Below are positions 47,301 to 64,000 of a stretch of DNA of 64,000 bases, one piece after another. The notes under the pieces were generated by a model, which was not told where the DNA came from, did no database searches, and was given only the letters and a program-made list of their open reading frames with translations. The translations under genes and the position numbers were made by a program. The DNA comes from Volvox africanus (taxonomy: Eukaryota; Chlorophyta; Chlorophyceae; Chlamydomonadales; Volvocaceae): positions 4,117,001-4,181,000 of the forward strand of contig BSDZ01000011.1 of the NCBI GenBank assembly GCA_030268105.1, written 5' to 3'. Position 1 is the stretch's first letter. Each line of letters begins with the position of its first letter.

Positions 47301-50121
47301 TAGTCCTTAAGGGTCGTCTCAAATGTACGGATGGCCTCGCGAAGCACTTCCAACGCTGAAACCAGTTGCTCCAGCTGCAGGACCGAGCCAGATAGATTCA
47401 GTGGGATATCAACAACATGAAGGCAATCTAACCAATAACCAAACCAGGATATGAGAACCGGAATGGGCGATTTAGCCCAAGCTATGGAACGGATGTGCAC
47501 AATTGGGCGGATCAACCTTGTGGGAAACACTCCAAGTCAAGTTTCGCCAGCCGGGCCGGAGGACACACATGTAGTATCGCATGATATAAAGCTGGTCTGG
47601 ACTGTCCTAGATTTCTGTCCTTGGCCTGTTCAGCGATCGTTGGGGAAACCAATGTCTTTTACAGTCCTCATTTGCAAACCGTTTGTGCACCAGGGCGTGC
47701 CGTGATGCCCGCCAGCCGGCGTCTGGTCGGTGCAAGTTGTATGGGATGGCAACAAGTACTGCCTCACAAGGCTTTCGATAACGATGTTCGCCAAGGCGAG
47801 CACAACCGGCCACGTCACGCACCTTCTGGGGTACGTTCTCTTGGGTGTGGCGAGAGGCTGACTGCGGCAGCGATTGGGGAGGGGGCAGTGTCCCATACGC
47901 CGGGTAGCCTGGCGCGGCAGCTGGGTAGCCAGGGGGGGCGTGCATCGGATAACCTACGCGGGGAAGGCCGTAAATGTGCACCAATGCGCAAGAAAGGAGG
48001 TTACTTAGTAGAATTGATCATGGCGTTAACGTGTGCACTAAGCAAATTCATGTATACATACCCTTTGGCCGGCTGCCGTCGTGACATGTTGTCTTTCAAG
48101 TCCACGTTACGAATTTCTGGACCTACTGCACTGGTTTGCGGGATGGATGAACCGCTACTGCCTCCATACCGATAGCAGGCAAAATAAAACTCGAAGCCCG
48201 TCTGTCTGTCACTCCCTCCCAGCCTTGCCTCAAATCCACACGCCAAGCCCCTTACCTGGTGGTGGCGGTATCGGAAAGCCGGCCCCAGTAGGCTGCGTGC
48301 TGTAGCCCGTCTGTTGCATACTGTAGCCGGTATATTGTGGGTTATATCCCGGACCTGCAGGTCTAAACGAGGCTCCTCCGGAGTTCAACTCCCGCAGGGT
48401 GCCCTGCCAGTGGGCGACGCATGGGCGAAAAAGAGAGAGAGTGAAAGTGTGAAGGGAAAAGACGTATACGCAACTGCCGTTAGGGGCGAGCAAGCTGCCA
48501 CTTGAAGGGAATTGGGATTGGCCGCATAACCACACAACCCAAGGTCAATGTCGGTTTTTTTGAAACTCATTATGATATGAACAAGGAGCATGGGAGCAAG
48601 GATAGCACATCAGCACTTTCCCTCGCGGTCGCTCTTTACGCACAAAGCCACATGATGATGTTAAACTTTCCTTGGCGGCATTCCAACGCGAAAGCTGCAA
48701 GCTGGCCCCCGATGACATCTTCGCCACTTACAGACGAAGTGATATCACTTCAATCCCCAGCTGTCAACCTGACACATACAGAAATCCCACCTGGTATTGC
48801 ATCCCGATGTCATGTGCCCGATAGCTGGCCGCCCAAGTCTGTAATGTGGCCAACAGCAGCGGCCAAACCTGCATGCCATCACGAGGACCAGGAAAGGGGG
48901 TGCCGTTGGCAAACAAATTACTTAGCAGGAGGAACTCAAGCGAGAAACGGTCATCATGATGAGGCTGCACCAACCGGCTCAGAATCAGTATGAGGTATGG
49001 GGCATCCGCTGAAGGTCAGTGAAGGTCAGTTCTTCACGGGAACGGTGACTCCGGACGCTGCGATGGAGGATGTGCTTGAGCACGCCTGCCCGTCGGTGCA
49101 TTAAATTCCATGCCACCTGTCACACAGGCTTGAAAGTGCACAGGCTACTGCATCACCTTCGAATAGAAGGCATCAATAACATTTACATCCATTCGCCAGT
49201 TCTTTCAGGCATGCAGGCGATGTGGGTCTGATCTCCCCTGCATTGTGAGTAAATGACCTTGCACCCATCCAATCTCCTCTTAACACATAGCCGCAAGCCT
49301 CCCGTAGCTTCTCATCCTTGGTCCTCTGGCCCATTTACGATCACCGCATTAGAAGCTTTTCAGCCCACGCCAGCTCTGGCACGCCACCGCTGTCGGTGTT
49401 GCTAAATGCGGTTTGCTTCGCTGCCTCCCTGCATTGCGGTTCCTCCCGAGTCCCCACACACTTCAGGATGTGACGATCCAGCTAGAGCCACAAATCTCTC
49501 CCGCCACCGCCGGGAGGCCAGCTCCATATGCAGCATGTTTGCCAGGTGCGGATCCATGTCCACAAATTGAATGAGAACCTGTGATCAGGAGTAAGGTCGG
49601 CAACTACCACTCGGTTGCCGTTGGGCGAGAAGTAAAATGGGGCATGCAGGCCAGGGGCCATGCCATCATCAGGATGTTGACTGAAGAGTAGGGAGAGAGT
49701 AAGAAGGAATAATAGATGAAACCATGAACAGATGAAAAAGAGGGCAAGCAGGACACAATGTGGCATAGCACGGCAGTTCGGTGTACAGCATACTTGGCGG
49801 CCATACAACCCGGAGGCGTAAGGCTGCTGCCGTCTCGGTTGACCCACCCGCAACGTGTTGTACTGTTCATCCGGTTTGCCCTCGCGGAAGTACGTCTTAA
49901 AGCAGCTCAGAGCTTCTCCTGAGGGACGCAAAATTCCAATGCCGGAAGAGGCAGGGGCAAGAGGTGGAACCCGAAGTCCGAAGCCCGCTGTAACAATATA
50001 ACAAAGAGCTACAGCCGTGCGGGAAGACAATTTCCGCAACAAGAAATAAGGTGCCAGCGTGGGCCTTTACTATGGTTGGACCCATGGCTGTCATTGCCCC
50101 AGCAGCCAAGGCTGGATCCAT
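44395..50121 (-). CDS. VHS-GAT domain trafficking adaptor (TOM1/TOL-like)
   Basis: Ten minus-strand exons join in phase: 49987-49848, 49578-49458, 49008-48791, 48403-48256, 47953-47823, 47374-47204, 46629-46509, 46044-45641, 45315-45196 and 44964-44395. A first exon with ATG at 50121 is probable but its donor is unclear. Length is about 720 residues. Exons 2-5 form a VHS-like superhelix: ALSCFKTYFREGKPDEQYNTL, VLIQFVDMDPHLANML, LLLATLQTWAASYRAHD, LRELNSGGASFRP. Tyr/Gly/Pro-rich repeats follow (YNPQYTGYSMQQTGY). Helices with DEALTARVFSTNDAVMAALE match a GAT domain. The tail has a clathrin-box-like LDLLLGDE, DIFASL, DVFSAFDDLG and NPF motifs, plus a coiled coil over the last two junctions. Plant and algal VHS-GAT proteins bind ubiquitinated cargo as an ancestral ESCRT-0. 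Domain calls rest on pattern recognition; the VHS part is divergent. Confidence 0.7.
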
Positions 50122-51990
50122 GCTACATTCTATGGGCCCGTTTTTAGTGTCCTAGCATCAAGCAAGGGTCAACGCAACGCTCTGGTTCGCGGTAGTCCAG
50201 GAGTTTGTAAGGATACCCCTTAAGATACCCCCCTCCAACCCTTTTCCCCATCCTCTTAGTCATTTGTACCTGGGGAAATCTCTTTTGAACGGACCAAAGA
50301 AAGCATGCCTTCCACTGTGGCTGCGTCCACTCGTGCTCCGGGCGTCACGCTACGCGCAAGTAAATATCATTGGAAAGTAAGTACATCAACTGATTAGTAT
50401 GTCCTCAATAACCAAGTATTCAATGGGGAGCCGGTCAAATCAGTCCCAGTTGAGGGATGATGCTAAACGAAAGTGGTTCGACCCGAGGCTCCTTGCCTGC
50501 TAATCGCAGTTTCCAGCTGACTCCGGAATTTCACATGACTTGGGTTCTGCAAATGCTGGCAGTTTTGGTTATGCTCAGTAAAGAACTATAATATTACTCC
50601 GTTGTGATTAGCGCCGAGCAGCTGGCAGCTCAAAAGCGCCTGGCTAAAAGATGCCTACCTCACGGAAGCGAGTCCCCATCAAAGTCTTAAGCTGCATTTT
50701 TGCTTATTTAAAACTTTTATCGATATCTGTGAATACCTTACCGAATCTGTCCCAGCTCAAATCATACGTTCTGCCTTTTGAACTTTACAAATATAAGACA
50801 CATTCATGTTCGACTTCATAATCGCAACATGTGCCACAGAGGCATTTCGGGCAACGTCTAACCGCGTGATTCGTACAGCAATTCGGCGATTCGGAGTTTC
50901 GGACGGCTTCAGTAATGGCGTAAGCTATGCTTTAATAGTTTTGAAACGGAAGTTATATGAATTTGGGTGGGGCACAAATGAATTTTCAATTCATGTTAAG
51001 GAGACTTCCCCATCAGGCTTCAACGTGTGTAAACGCTCTAATATAGGCGACTGCGAAAAGACATGCTGGGGATGTTGAGGGACATTCTCGGTAGCTCTTA
51101 TACCTGCCTGGTAGAGACTATGGGTAGAGAAGTATATTTGAGAATGCTCCATGTTAACAAGGAGGGAACTGGCCGATTTCCCTCGTGCGAGCCACCTCGG
51201 CTCACGGTTTGCAACTTCTCAACTTGTATTACGACTTTGGCACCTAAAGGTAAGACAGGTAGTAGTGGCGCCCATGGGCGCATTCTCCATCGACATGGCA
51301 CAGGGAATGTCGCATATTTGCTCAATTACGGGAGACGTAGGGTCAATCCATGTATAGACGAGTGGGAGTATCAACATGAACATGTGCGCTCCCTCAAACA
51401 TCGTGTGCCAAGCATGCTGGGTTAAGCAGTACCCAGTATCGCCCAAATTGTAGCTTGCAGCTATTTGACGTACGAAGACGGGTAGCTTTGGGAGGGTGGT
51501 AAATTATATTAGGGATCCAATGAACGACAAATGATAGGACACGAAGTCCCGTAACCAGGGCTTGCTCGTTACATGGGGACATTATTTAAGGCAAGCCGGT
51601 GCATTGCCAAAGAATGAGCATGGATACAACCAACGATACTTTATGTTTCACTTTTGTTGTCATTAATGCAATGACCCAAGCTCGTCGCCTGTCGCTCTTC
51701 GCAAGAGGCAGAAATCCTCGACATGTTAAAACCGTCAACGATGAAAGAGTCCGTACATAGTGGTCGCCGCCAGCGTCCAACGCTCTGATTGGTACCTTCA
51801 TGCTCGGAAATTTGTTTGGACGTCCCGTGATGCAATCCTAACACGTTATTTATGCCATAAGTTCAAGAGGCATTTTACAAAAGATGACGGGATAAACGCC
51901 TTGAACTTGACGGTTACGCACTGATAGAAAGCACTACCTTGAAAATAAAACTTTGATGCTATCACACATAATTTCTTTACACTTCCTTAG
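50122..51990. other. Gene-free stretch
   Basis: This lies between the divergently transcribed VHS-GAT and methyltransferase genes. It could hold promoters for both and a 5' exon of the methyltransferase gene. No coding signal was recognised. Confidence 0.4.
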
Positions 51991-54900
51991 ATGGTTGAAC
52001 TACAGAGCCTGAAGGTCAGGCTTTGCATGTCGCGGCTGCACCGTCCCGTGTTGGCGGCTTGGACTAAGAAGGTTCAGCACGGTAAGCTCCCACTCGTTTT
52101 CAATATTTGGATGGTAACCATCAAGTGAAGGAAGAAGGAGCTATTTGGGCTTAGGGCTTACTAACCCAGCTTCGTCTCCTTCGGACCTGGTGCGCTTCTG
52201 TGTCCAACATCCAGATCATTACTTCAAAGAAGCCAAGGTAAGCGCGCCTGCACGAAAATCAACTGATGCTGCGGGGTGGCTGCAGTGGAAAGCTTATGCA
52301 CTGAGCGCAAGGACGCCTGAAGCCCTGTATCACCGGTCTCATCTACCAAGTCTAGACCCTCTTCCCCTCTTCGAACCCACGCTTTACATCCTATGGGATC
52401 TTCAATAGTTAATTACTACTAGCAGCAAAGGTTACGTAAAAGGGAGATGTGCGTGTGGCATTATGCGGGACCCTGGCAAGTTAGGCCCATGTAAGGCGCA
52501 ATTTCGCATGGATAGGGTCAGATGCGTAATAGCGTATCATTTCGATGGCGCGCTTCCGAACCTCCAAACCACTAGTGCGACGCATGAAGCACGCAGCCAT
52601 AAAAGAAACATATGTAGCACGTTAACTTTGCCAGCTCAAATATCCGAAGCCGAGCCCTTTCGGAGCGTCCCTGATGCGTATTGTGCGACCCAGGACCGCT
52701 ACGTGTCCGTATTTGGTTCGCGGCACTGCTTCCCCAAGTTGTCATCGTTAGTTTGAAAAAACAACCGACACAATGCTTGAGTCCACAATCGTCTGCACAC
52801 TAGCCGAAAGGGTCGTCGGGTTCAGCCAGCCAGCTACCCTTACCTGCCTAGCTGCCGATGCCGATGCTGTGCATTTGACCACTGCCTGTAACCATCTGCC
52901 TGCTACTCGAGCAGAAATCCGGCTACGTATCTCGCGCAGCTTACAAGCTTTTGGAAATCCAAGAGAAACACAAGATCATCAAGATCGGTGAGATCCGCTC
53001 CGTTAATGCACCGCCCCGTCAGGATTCTCTTTCCAGCCTCCCATTCCGCATACAAAGTTGAGAATTTAGTTGTCAGATTGCAACTCAGCGTAGTTGGGTT
53101 ATGCCATTCCCGTTGCTCCTGACCGCCTGCGAGCTGCCATTTATTCGTTTACGCGTCATCATCCGTCCCTCCCTCCGGCCAATCCTTATTTCCGTTCAAG
53201 TTATTGGCCCAGGCTGACCTTTTTATATGAAATATATCATCCTGAAGCGTTTATGTGATCGGGCTTATTAATGTACTTTAATATTAATGAACTATAGTAC
53301 AGTTTTGCTGCCCTCGAGGTGCACGTCCATTGTGCGGGCAGAGTCCAAACGCCCGGAGTACTGGTGGGTGCAGGCTGCAGGGTATAATGCAGTCTGGGGT
53401 GTTATGAAGGTAGAAGAGACGCACCCAGATAGCGCCCGTGGCCGGGTCGAACGGGCATGTGGGGTGTGTTTTCGGTTGGATGGGTGTCGATGCTGACAGC
53501 GAATCCGCCCGCTGCGATGTATTTGGGTGGGGTCAAGTGGCATGTCCTGGCTGCACACTGGGTATGGGGCCGTTGCCTTCAGGGGTGCCTCCGGGCTCTG
53601 CCGGGTGCCGATGCCGGGTGCGGAAATGCCAGCATCCCTGATAATCTCCCCGTGACCTCTTCACATCCTGAAGCATCGTAGAAAACAAAATTTTATACTT
53701 TCTGCTCTGATCTGACACCCATCTGTACCGAAAAGAAAAGCTTATGTTGTCTCTCAAGGCCGCAGATCTTCACGCGGTCTATCCCCCATCCCCCATCCCA
53801 TCAGTGGCCATACTCGGACCTCGTACAGATTATGTGTAACTGCCGTACATGACCGGCTCCGTACAGGGGGAACTGTATTGGACCTTGGGTGCAGCCCCGG
53901 CGCATGGCTACAGGTGGCATGTCAGCAGCTGGGACCGCCTGAGCGGGGTGGCACTGTGCTGGGGGTAGATATACAGGTGCGCAGATGCAGGGCACTTGTC
54001 CGTTTGTCAAGGGCCATGGGGCTCGGCTTTCTGTGACTGTCTCCATTGCCTCTCTAAGCCCAAGCCAAGGGGACAATTCCTTTGGCATCAGGAGATGGGA
54101 ACGGCAGCGGGAATTCTGGTTGCATGGCTCGCTAGTTCGTTGAATGGTGGGCAGGTGGGGGAAAAGAGATCAGCTTTCCACTTCTCGACCCTCGATCCTG
54201 ACTCGTGTTTCCCTTTGTGCACTCTAACCCACCCCGCCCTCCCGCGTACGTCAAGGCCCGCCTCTGTCCCTCCGCTTAAAACCGCTTCTTTCCCTCCATG
54301 TTGTTCCCGCTGCTGCTCCTCTGCCTCTTACCGTCGGCGCTTCAACATATACAGCAGACTGTTACAGTGCCCGACAAATTTTGTGACAACCGGGTGCGGG
54401 TTATCCAGGCGGATGCGCGCACACTTCCCCCTGCAGTGCTACAAGAGTACGCTCCAGGGGTGGGTCCCGGCGAGGGACGTGAGTGTGCGATGCAGTAAAG
54501 CGAAAAACGGAAACCCAAAGGCAGCAGTCGCAAAAACGTGTACGCAAGGCGACCGGTGTGTGTGCATGTATGTGTGTCCGTGTATGTGTGTGCGTATGTC
54601 TGTTTTACAGCGCGAAATGCGGTGTTGATACAACATAACACAGCAAAGCACAGGATACGTGGGAAGTGAGGCAACTGACTGAGCCTTCGCTCACGCCCGT
54701 CTCCAACCCGCATTACCGCAACGACCGGCTGGGCGCTTTCTTCATGGGCCACAGGGGTTCGACACTGTCTTATCAGACATGCTGCAATTCACAAGCGGTG
54801 TGAACGGTGAGTCATCAAACCGCTGGCAGCTTGGGCGTAAATACAGAGCCCTTACGGGGTATGGATTTTACCTACATTAATTCAATCGGTGCCTTTCCGC

Positions 54901-55603
54901 ATGCCGTCCATCGTTCCATCCTCACAATTCGTGCCACGTTCTCCTTCCCGGCAGACGTGGAGCTATCCCTGGAGCTGGCGGGTACGGCGATGCACATTGC
55001 CACGGGCTACCATTTTGACTTATACGGCGATGCGCTCGTGCAGCGAGTGGGCTTCCGACATACAGGTTTCTTGCGGCCGGGGGGCTCTCTGGTCATGAAG
55101 GTCTACGAGGTGAGGACATTATGGTTGAGGCAATGCAGGGAAGGAGCGGTGCAAAGCTTAGGTAAGGCAGAGCTGGGAGAAGCTTGGAGTGCCATGGAGT
55201 CCTGTAAAATGTTTGTTGGTATTGCTGGCTTGGAAGTTAGGGCCAGGTTGGGTTTCGACGGGGTCGTAAGGTGTAGGCCCTGCGTCTTGGTGGATAGCGT
55301 GGGTTATTATGATTTCACGCCTCGGGAGAATCTGGTCTCTGGCTCTCTGCGGAGTAAGTTTGCTTGTACATAAGATCAACAGCCGTTACTGAAATCCGTA
55401 TGCATCAGTGTGCACCAGTCCCAGGCCTTACTGCCACCCACCGTGTTTTGTGTGCGCAGGGCTCGGGGACTAACGAGTTCATTCGAGACATGCAAAAGTA
55501 CTTCACAAAAGTGGCAAGAATGCGGGTGGACGCCAGCCGATCTATGAGCAGGGAATTTTACGCTGTAGGGTTAGGGAGAAAACCACCCGCGAAGCTGGAG
55601 TGA
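51991..55603 (+). CDS. FtsJ/RrmJ-type 2'-O-ribose RNA methyltransferase
   Basis: Eight exons join in phase: 51991-52081, 52215-52237 (23 nt), 52915-52987, 53867-53976, 54355-54459, 54755-54806, 54955-55109 and 55460-55603, giving 250 residues. The order matches E. coli RrmJ: the N-terminal DHYFKEAK block, SRAAYKLLEIQ with the first catalytic Lys, the SAM-binding motif VLDLGCSPGAWLQVACQ, GVDIQ, RVIQADAR, SDM (catalytic Asp), GGSLVMKVYE (second Lys) and SREFYAV (catalytic Glu). This completes the K-D-K-E tetrad. It methylates a ribose of rRNA with SAM. It is closest by eye to plant At5g13830 and to organellar MRM2 proteins. ATG 51991 directly follows a TAG and a pyrimidine tract, so that site could instead be an acceptor and an upstream exon might add a targeting peptide. 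Confidence 0.93.
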
Positions 55604-55641
55604 GAGCTTGGTCAGGTAGCGGAACGCCATACGGCGACTCA

Positions 55642-55646
55642 TGTAA
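55642..55646 (+). promoter_or_regulatory. TGTAA polyadenylation signal (methyltransferase)
   Basis: TGTAA lies 39 nt after the stop of the methyltransferase gene, which is close but usable for a volvocine 3' end. Confidence 0.5.
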
Positions 55647-55952
55647 CTGCAAATGCAAAAAGTGAATCCTAGCGGCCTCAGCAAAGCACATCATGTCAGC
55701 GGTCAAGGGCTTCAGGGCATGTGATAGTTGTGATCGACTGATAATCGTAAGGCCGTACATAGTTTGAATTGTTGGTGTTCTCGTGCGATGGAGCGAAAGT
55801 GTGAATCATCTGTATTTATAATCTGAAACCCATAAAGGATCAGGCGATAGCACGCCTATTAGCTTCTGTGCCGGTCTCGCGACTTTCGACACGTACCCGA
55901 ACATATTTTTTAGACACCAGGACCATGACATTTGGGAACTCTTATCGAAAAC

Positions 55953-62123
<6,171 letters not shown>

Positions 62124-64000
62124 ACCGGGTGAAACGTGAGCAGTGGGCTGGTGATGAAGTTATAGCTACACCTTTCTGCTGGTTGAGGGCATAATGAGTC
62201 TTCAATAACTGCGAATCCATTGCCTAGAGGGGCGCGGGGTGATGGTAGCCGCCATTTGAGACCGGCGGAGCTGCGAAGTGGTAGCGGATGGTCGTGGCAT
62301 CTATTGGTGCGGCCACCGTCGTTGTCACCTCCTTACGTCCATTTCAGGGGACATCGTCTTTCTGTTTGCATTTTTATGACGAGTAAAGTTAGTTACCATG
62401 CCATGCCCCTTTGGGGCTTCACGCACCGGCCCAGTGATCCCCATAACGCTTAATGCCTATTTAACATGATGGATGTTTAAAAGCGGTGATGGTCATGGAT
62501 GCGGTATGAGGGGCCAATAGAAATGAAGGGTGGCAAACTCTGGTGGGGCTGGCGATGTTCCGTGGCTAGCATTGAGCCTGGCGGCCTTCGAGTGGGAGTA
62601 GGGATAGCGTCAGGAGGGAATGTCGGTTGGTTGAAGAAGTAATATGTTGCGCATGCAGGATGTAGTACAGAACTCTGCTTCTGGGCTAGATCACAATGTT
62701 GAGGCCGAGATGCCATTTGGCGGGGGAACGGTAGGACGTTTGGAACCCATCCGTATTGGGTTGTTTCTCAGTAGGTAACAGCGGCCAGTATTCGGGATAT
62801 GATTTTATGAATAGGTTGGGTGGCAACTGAGGGTGCAGAGCTGTGAGGGGAGGGACGTTAAGGCTCCTTCTAGTATAAGTGTTCGGCGTGTCTGGAGATC
62901 AGCAGTATCTGGTCGGCCAGGCAAGTAGCGGTGGGGCGTGTCAACATGTGGCCAGAGGTTGGCACGTGGGCTGGTTTCGAAGTGTTTCGACCATGTCCAC
63001 AGCGGATGCTAAGGATCCCCAAGGATCGTTGGTGCTTCTCCCCGCCCCGGAGGCACACGTTCTTACATAATTATAAATGCTGCCGAGTGAGGACGCATGC
63101 ATGCTATACTTTGGCCGCGCCTGAAGATACCAATCAACAGATGTAGGGTGCATTCGCATCGTTTCAGCCCAGCCCGCAGGAGTGACTAAGCCGTTGCAGC
63201 CCTGCTAGCATCAGTCGCAACTCCAAATTTCCTCTGGATGCGGCACACAGGAAACGAAGTATGTAACGAAAATTGTTCTCCGTGATGTTAGTTGCTAACG
63301 AAATTAAATTTGGCAAAATTAGCTAGCTAGGGGGCCCCGCATTTTCTGCCCCTTCAGAGCTGAAGCCCCATGTAAATTACCACCTTCGTTGCCTCTGCTA
63401 TCCTTCGATATTTTTAGTTCATTTAGCGGGTTTTCAACGGCTGCCTGTTACGACTTAATTGCTCTGCATAGACATGCACGCACACATGTACCCCCCTGAC
63501 CCAGGCGACCATATGGGGACCAGGACAAACGGAAATGACAGCAGCAACAGCCACTTCACCCCTTCACCGTGCTCGCGCCCGAACAGTAGCAGACTTTTGG
63601 GCTCGGCTACACTCCGTTGCAGCCCAAGGTACCCCCCGGCGAGGCTGGGACTGGGTAGGGCCACAACACCCCATCCTCGCAGTGGCTGATAGGCTAATCC
63701 AGTGTGCAGCGCCAGCTGAGCTCACAGATTAAGGGGCAGAGCCAGCGGTTTCAGGAGTTTTTGTTGAGGAGCCGCAAGGAGGAGAGGGCGCGGAACTTAG
63801 GGAGGAGGGGGAGCAGGGAGAGGAGTACCCTTGTGGCCAGAGTTGGCTGGGCATTGGGAGGAGGCAGGGAGGCTTGCTCCTGGGTAGGGATGGGGTTTCC
63901 ATGGCCTTGAGGTCTGGGAGGCTTTAAGAAGGTGGAGAGGGAGGGCTCCCTAGATCGTCTTTCAGGTAGGGATAGCTAGGGCTCTCTCATAGCTGTTGGG
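62124..64000. other. 3' flank of the LRR gene and gene-free end of the window
   Basis: No TGTAA was found close to the LRR stop. The remaining sequence has only short frames. The last 300 bp are purine-rich (GGAGG repeats) and give Arg/Gly/Glu-rich translations without motifs. Confidence 0.4.

Noticed and set aside
49600..49690. Continuation of the second VHS exon as HPDDGMAPGLHAPFYFSP on the minus strand
   Set aside because: Exon phases and the VHS pattern join 49848 directly to 49578, so this stretch is intronic despite looking coding-like.

Overview
The window looks like nuclear DNA of a volvocine (chlamydomonadalean) green alga. The evidence is short exons bounded by GT..AG introns with pyrimidine-CAG acceptors, several genes followed by the algal polyadenylation signal TGTAA, a giant Ser-Pro-repeat (hydroxyproline-rich) surface glycoprotein, a ciliary ARL13-type GTPase, and plant-type proteins (an RNI-like LRR protein resembling Arabidopsis EMB2004/At1g10510, an FtsJ methyltransferase resembling At5g13830, and a VHS-GAT adaptor). 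Gene models below were built by hand: I looked for conserved protein blocks, joined them at GT/AG sites, and required the codon phase to match across every junction. Junctions that failed this test are marked as uncertain.

Layout. 1-8 kb is gene-poor and decayed: a PARP-like catalytic fragment (512-836), a coiled-coil gene fragment with an in-frame TGA (2973-3890), C-rich low-complexity DNA, and the 3' end of a degenerate Ty3/Gypsy-type chromodomain retrotransposon (6147-7200). A tRNA-Trp(CCA)-like sequence lies at 8626-8696. 10.7-18.0 kb holds one large minus-strand gene for a type I membrane glycoprotein with two Ser-Pro shafts, a duplicated cysteine domain, a transmembrane helix and a cytoplasmic tail. 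20.6-22.5 kb encodes a small protein with an N-terminal hydrophobic segment and a Gln-rich C-terminus. 22.6-29.3 kb encodes a large, Ala-rich, helical protein that I cannot name (four phase-consistent exons, about 1,680 residues), possibly preceded by a membrane-anchor exon. 31.3-33.6 kb is a minus-strand, low-complexity protein of unknown function, incomplete at its 5' end.

37.6-39.2 kb is a complete WD40 gene of the STRAP family. 39.8-40.0 kb has a possible LINE endonuclease remnant. 41.1-42.9 kb is ARL13 (minus), a ciliary ARF-like GTPase. 44.4-50.1 kb is a ten-or-more-exon VHS-GAT (TOM1-like) adaptor (minus). 52.0-55.6 kb is an eight-exon FtsJ/RrmJ-type 2'-O-ribose methyltransferase with a 23-nt microexon. 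55.95-62.1 kb is a ten-exon LRR (RNI-like) protein with a plastid-type N-terminus and one in-frame TGA. The last 1.9 kb shows no convincing gene.

The genes are housekeeping, ciliary, trafficking and cell-surface genes and do not form a dedicated pathway. I found no CRISPR array, operon or obvious novel defence-like system. The most unusual items are the mosaic Ser-Pro membrane glycoprotein with a duplicated, unnamed cysteine domain and three RRRR motifs, the collinear in-frame TGA codons, and the microexon plus tandem acceptor in the methyltransferase gene.
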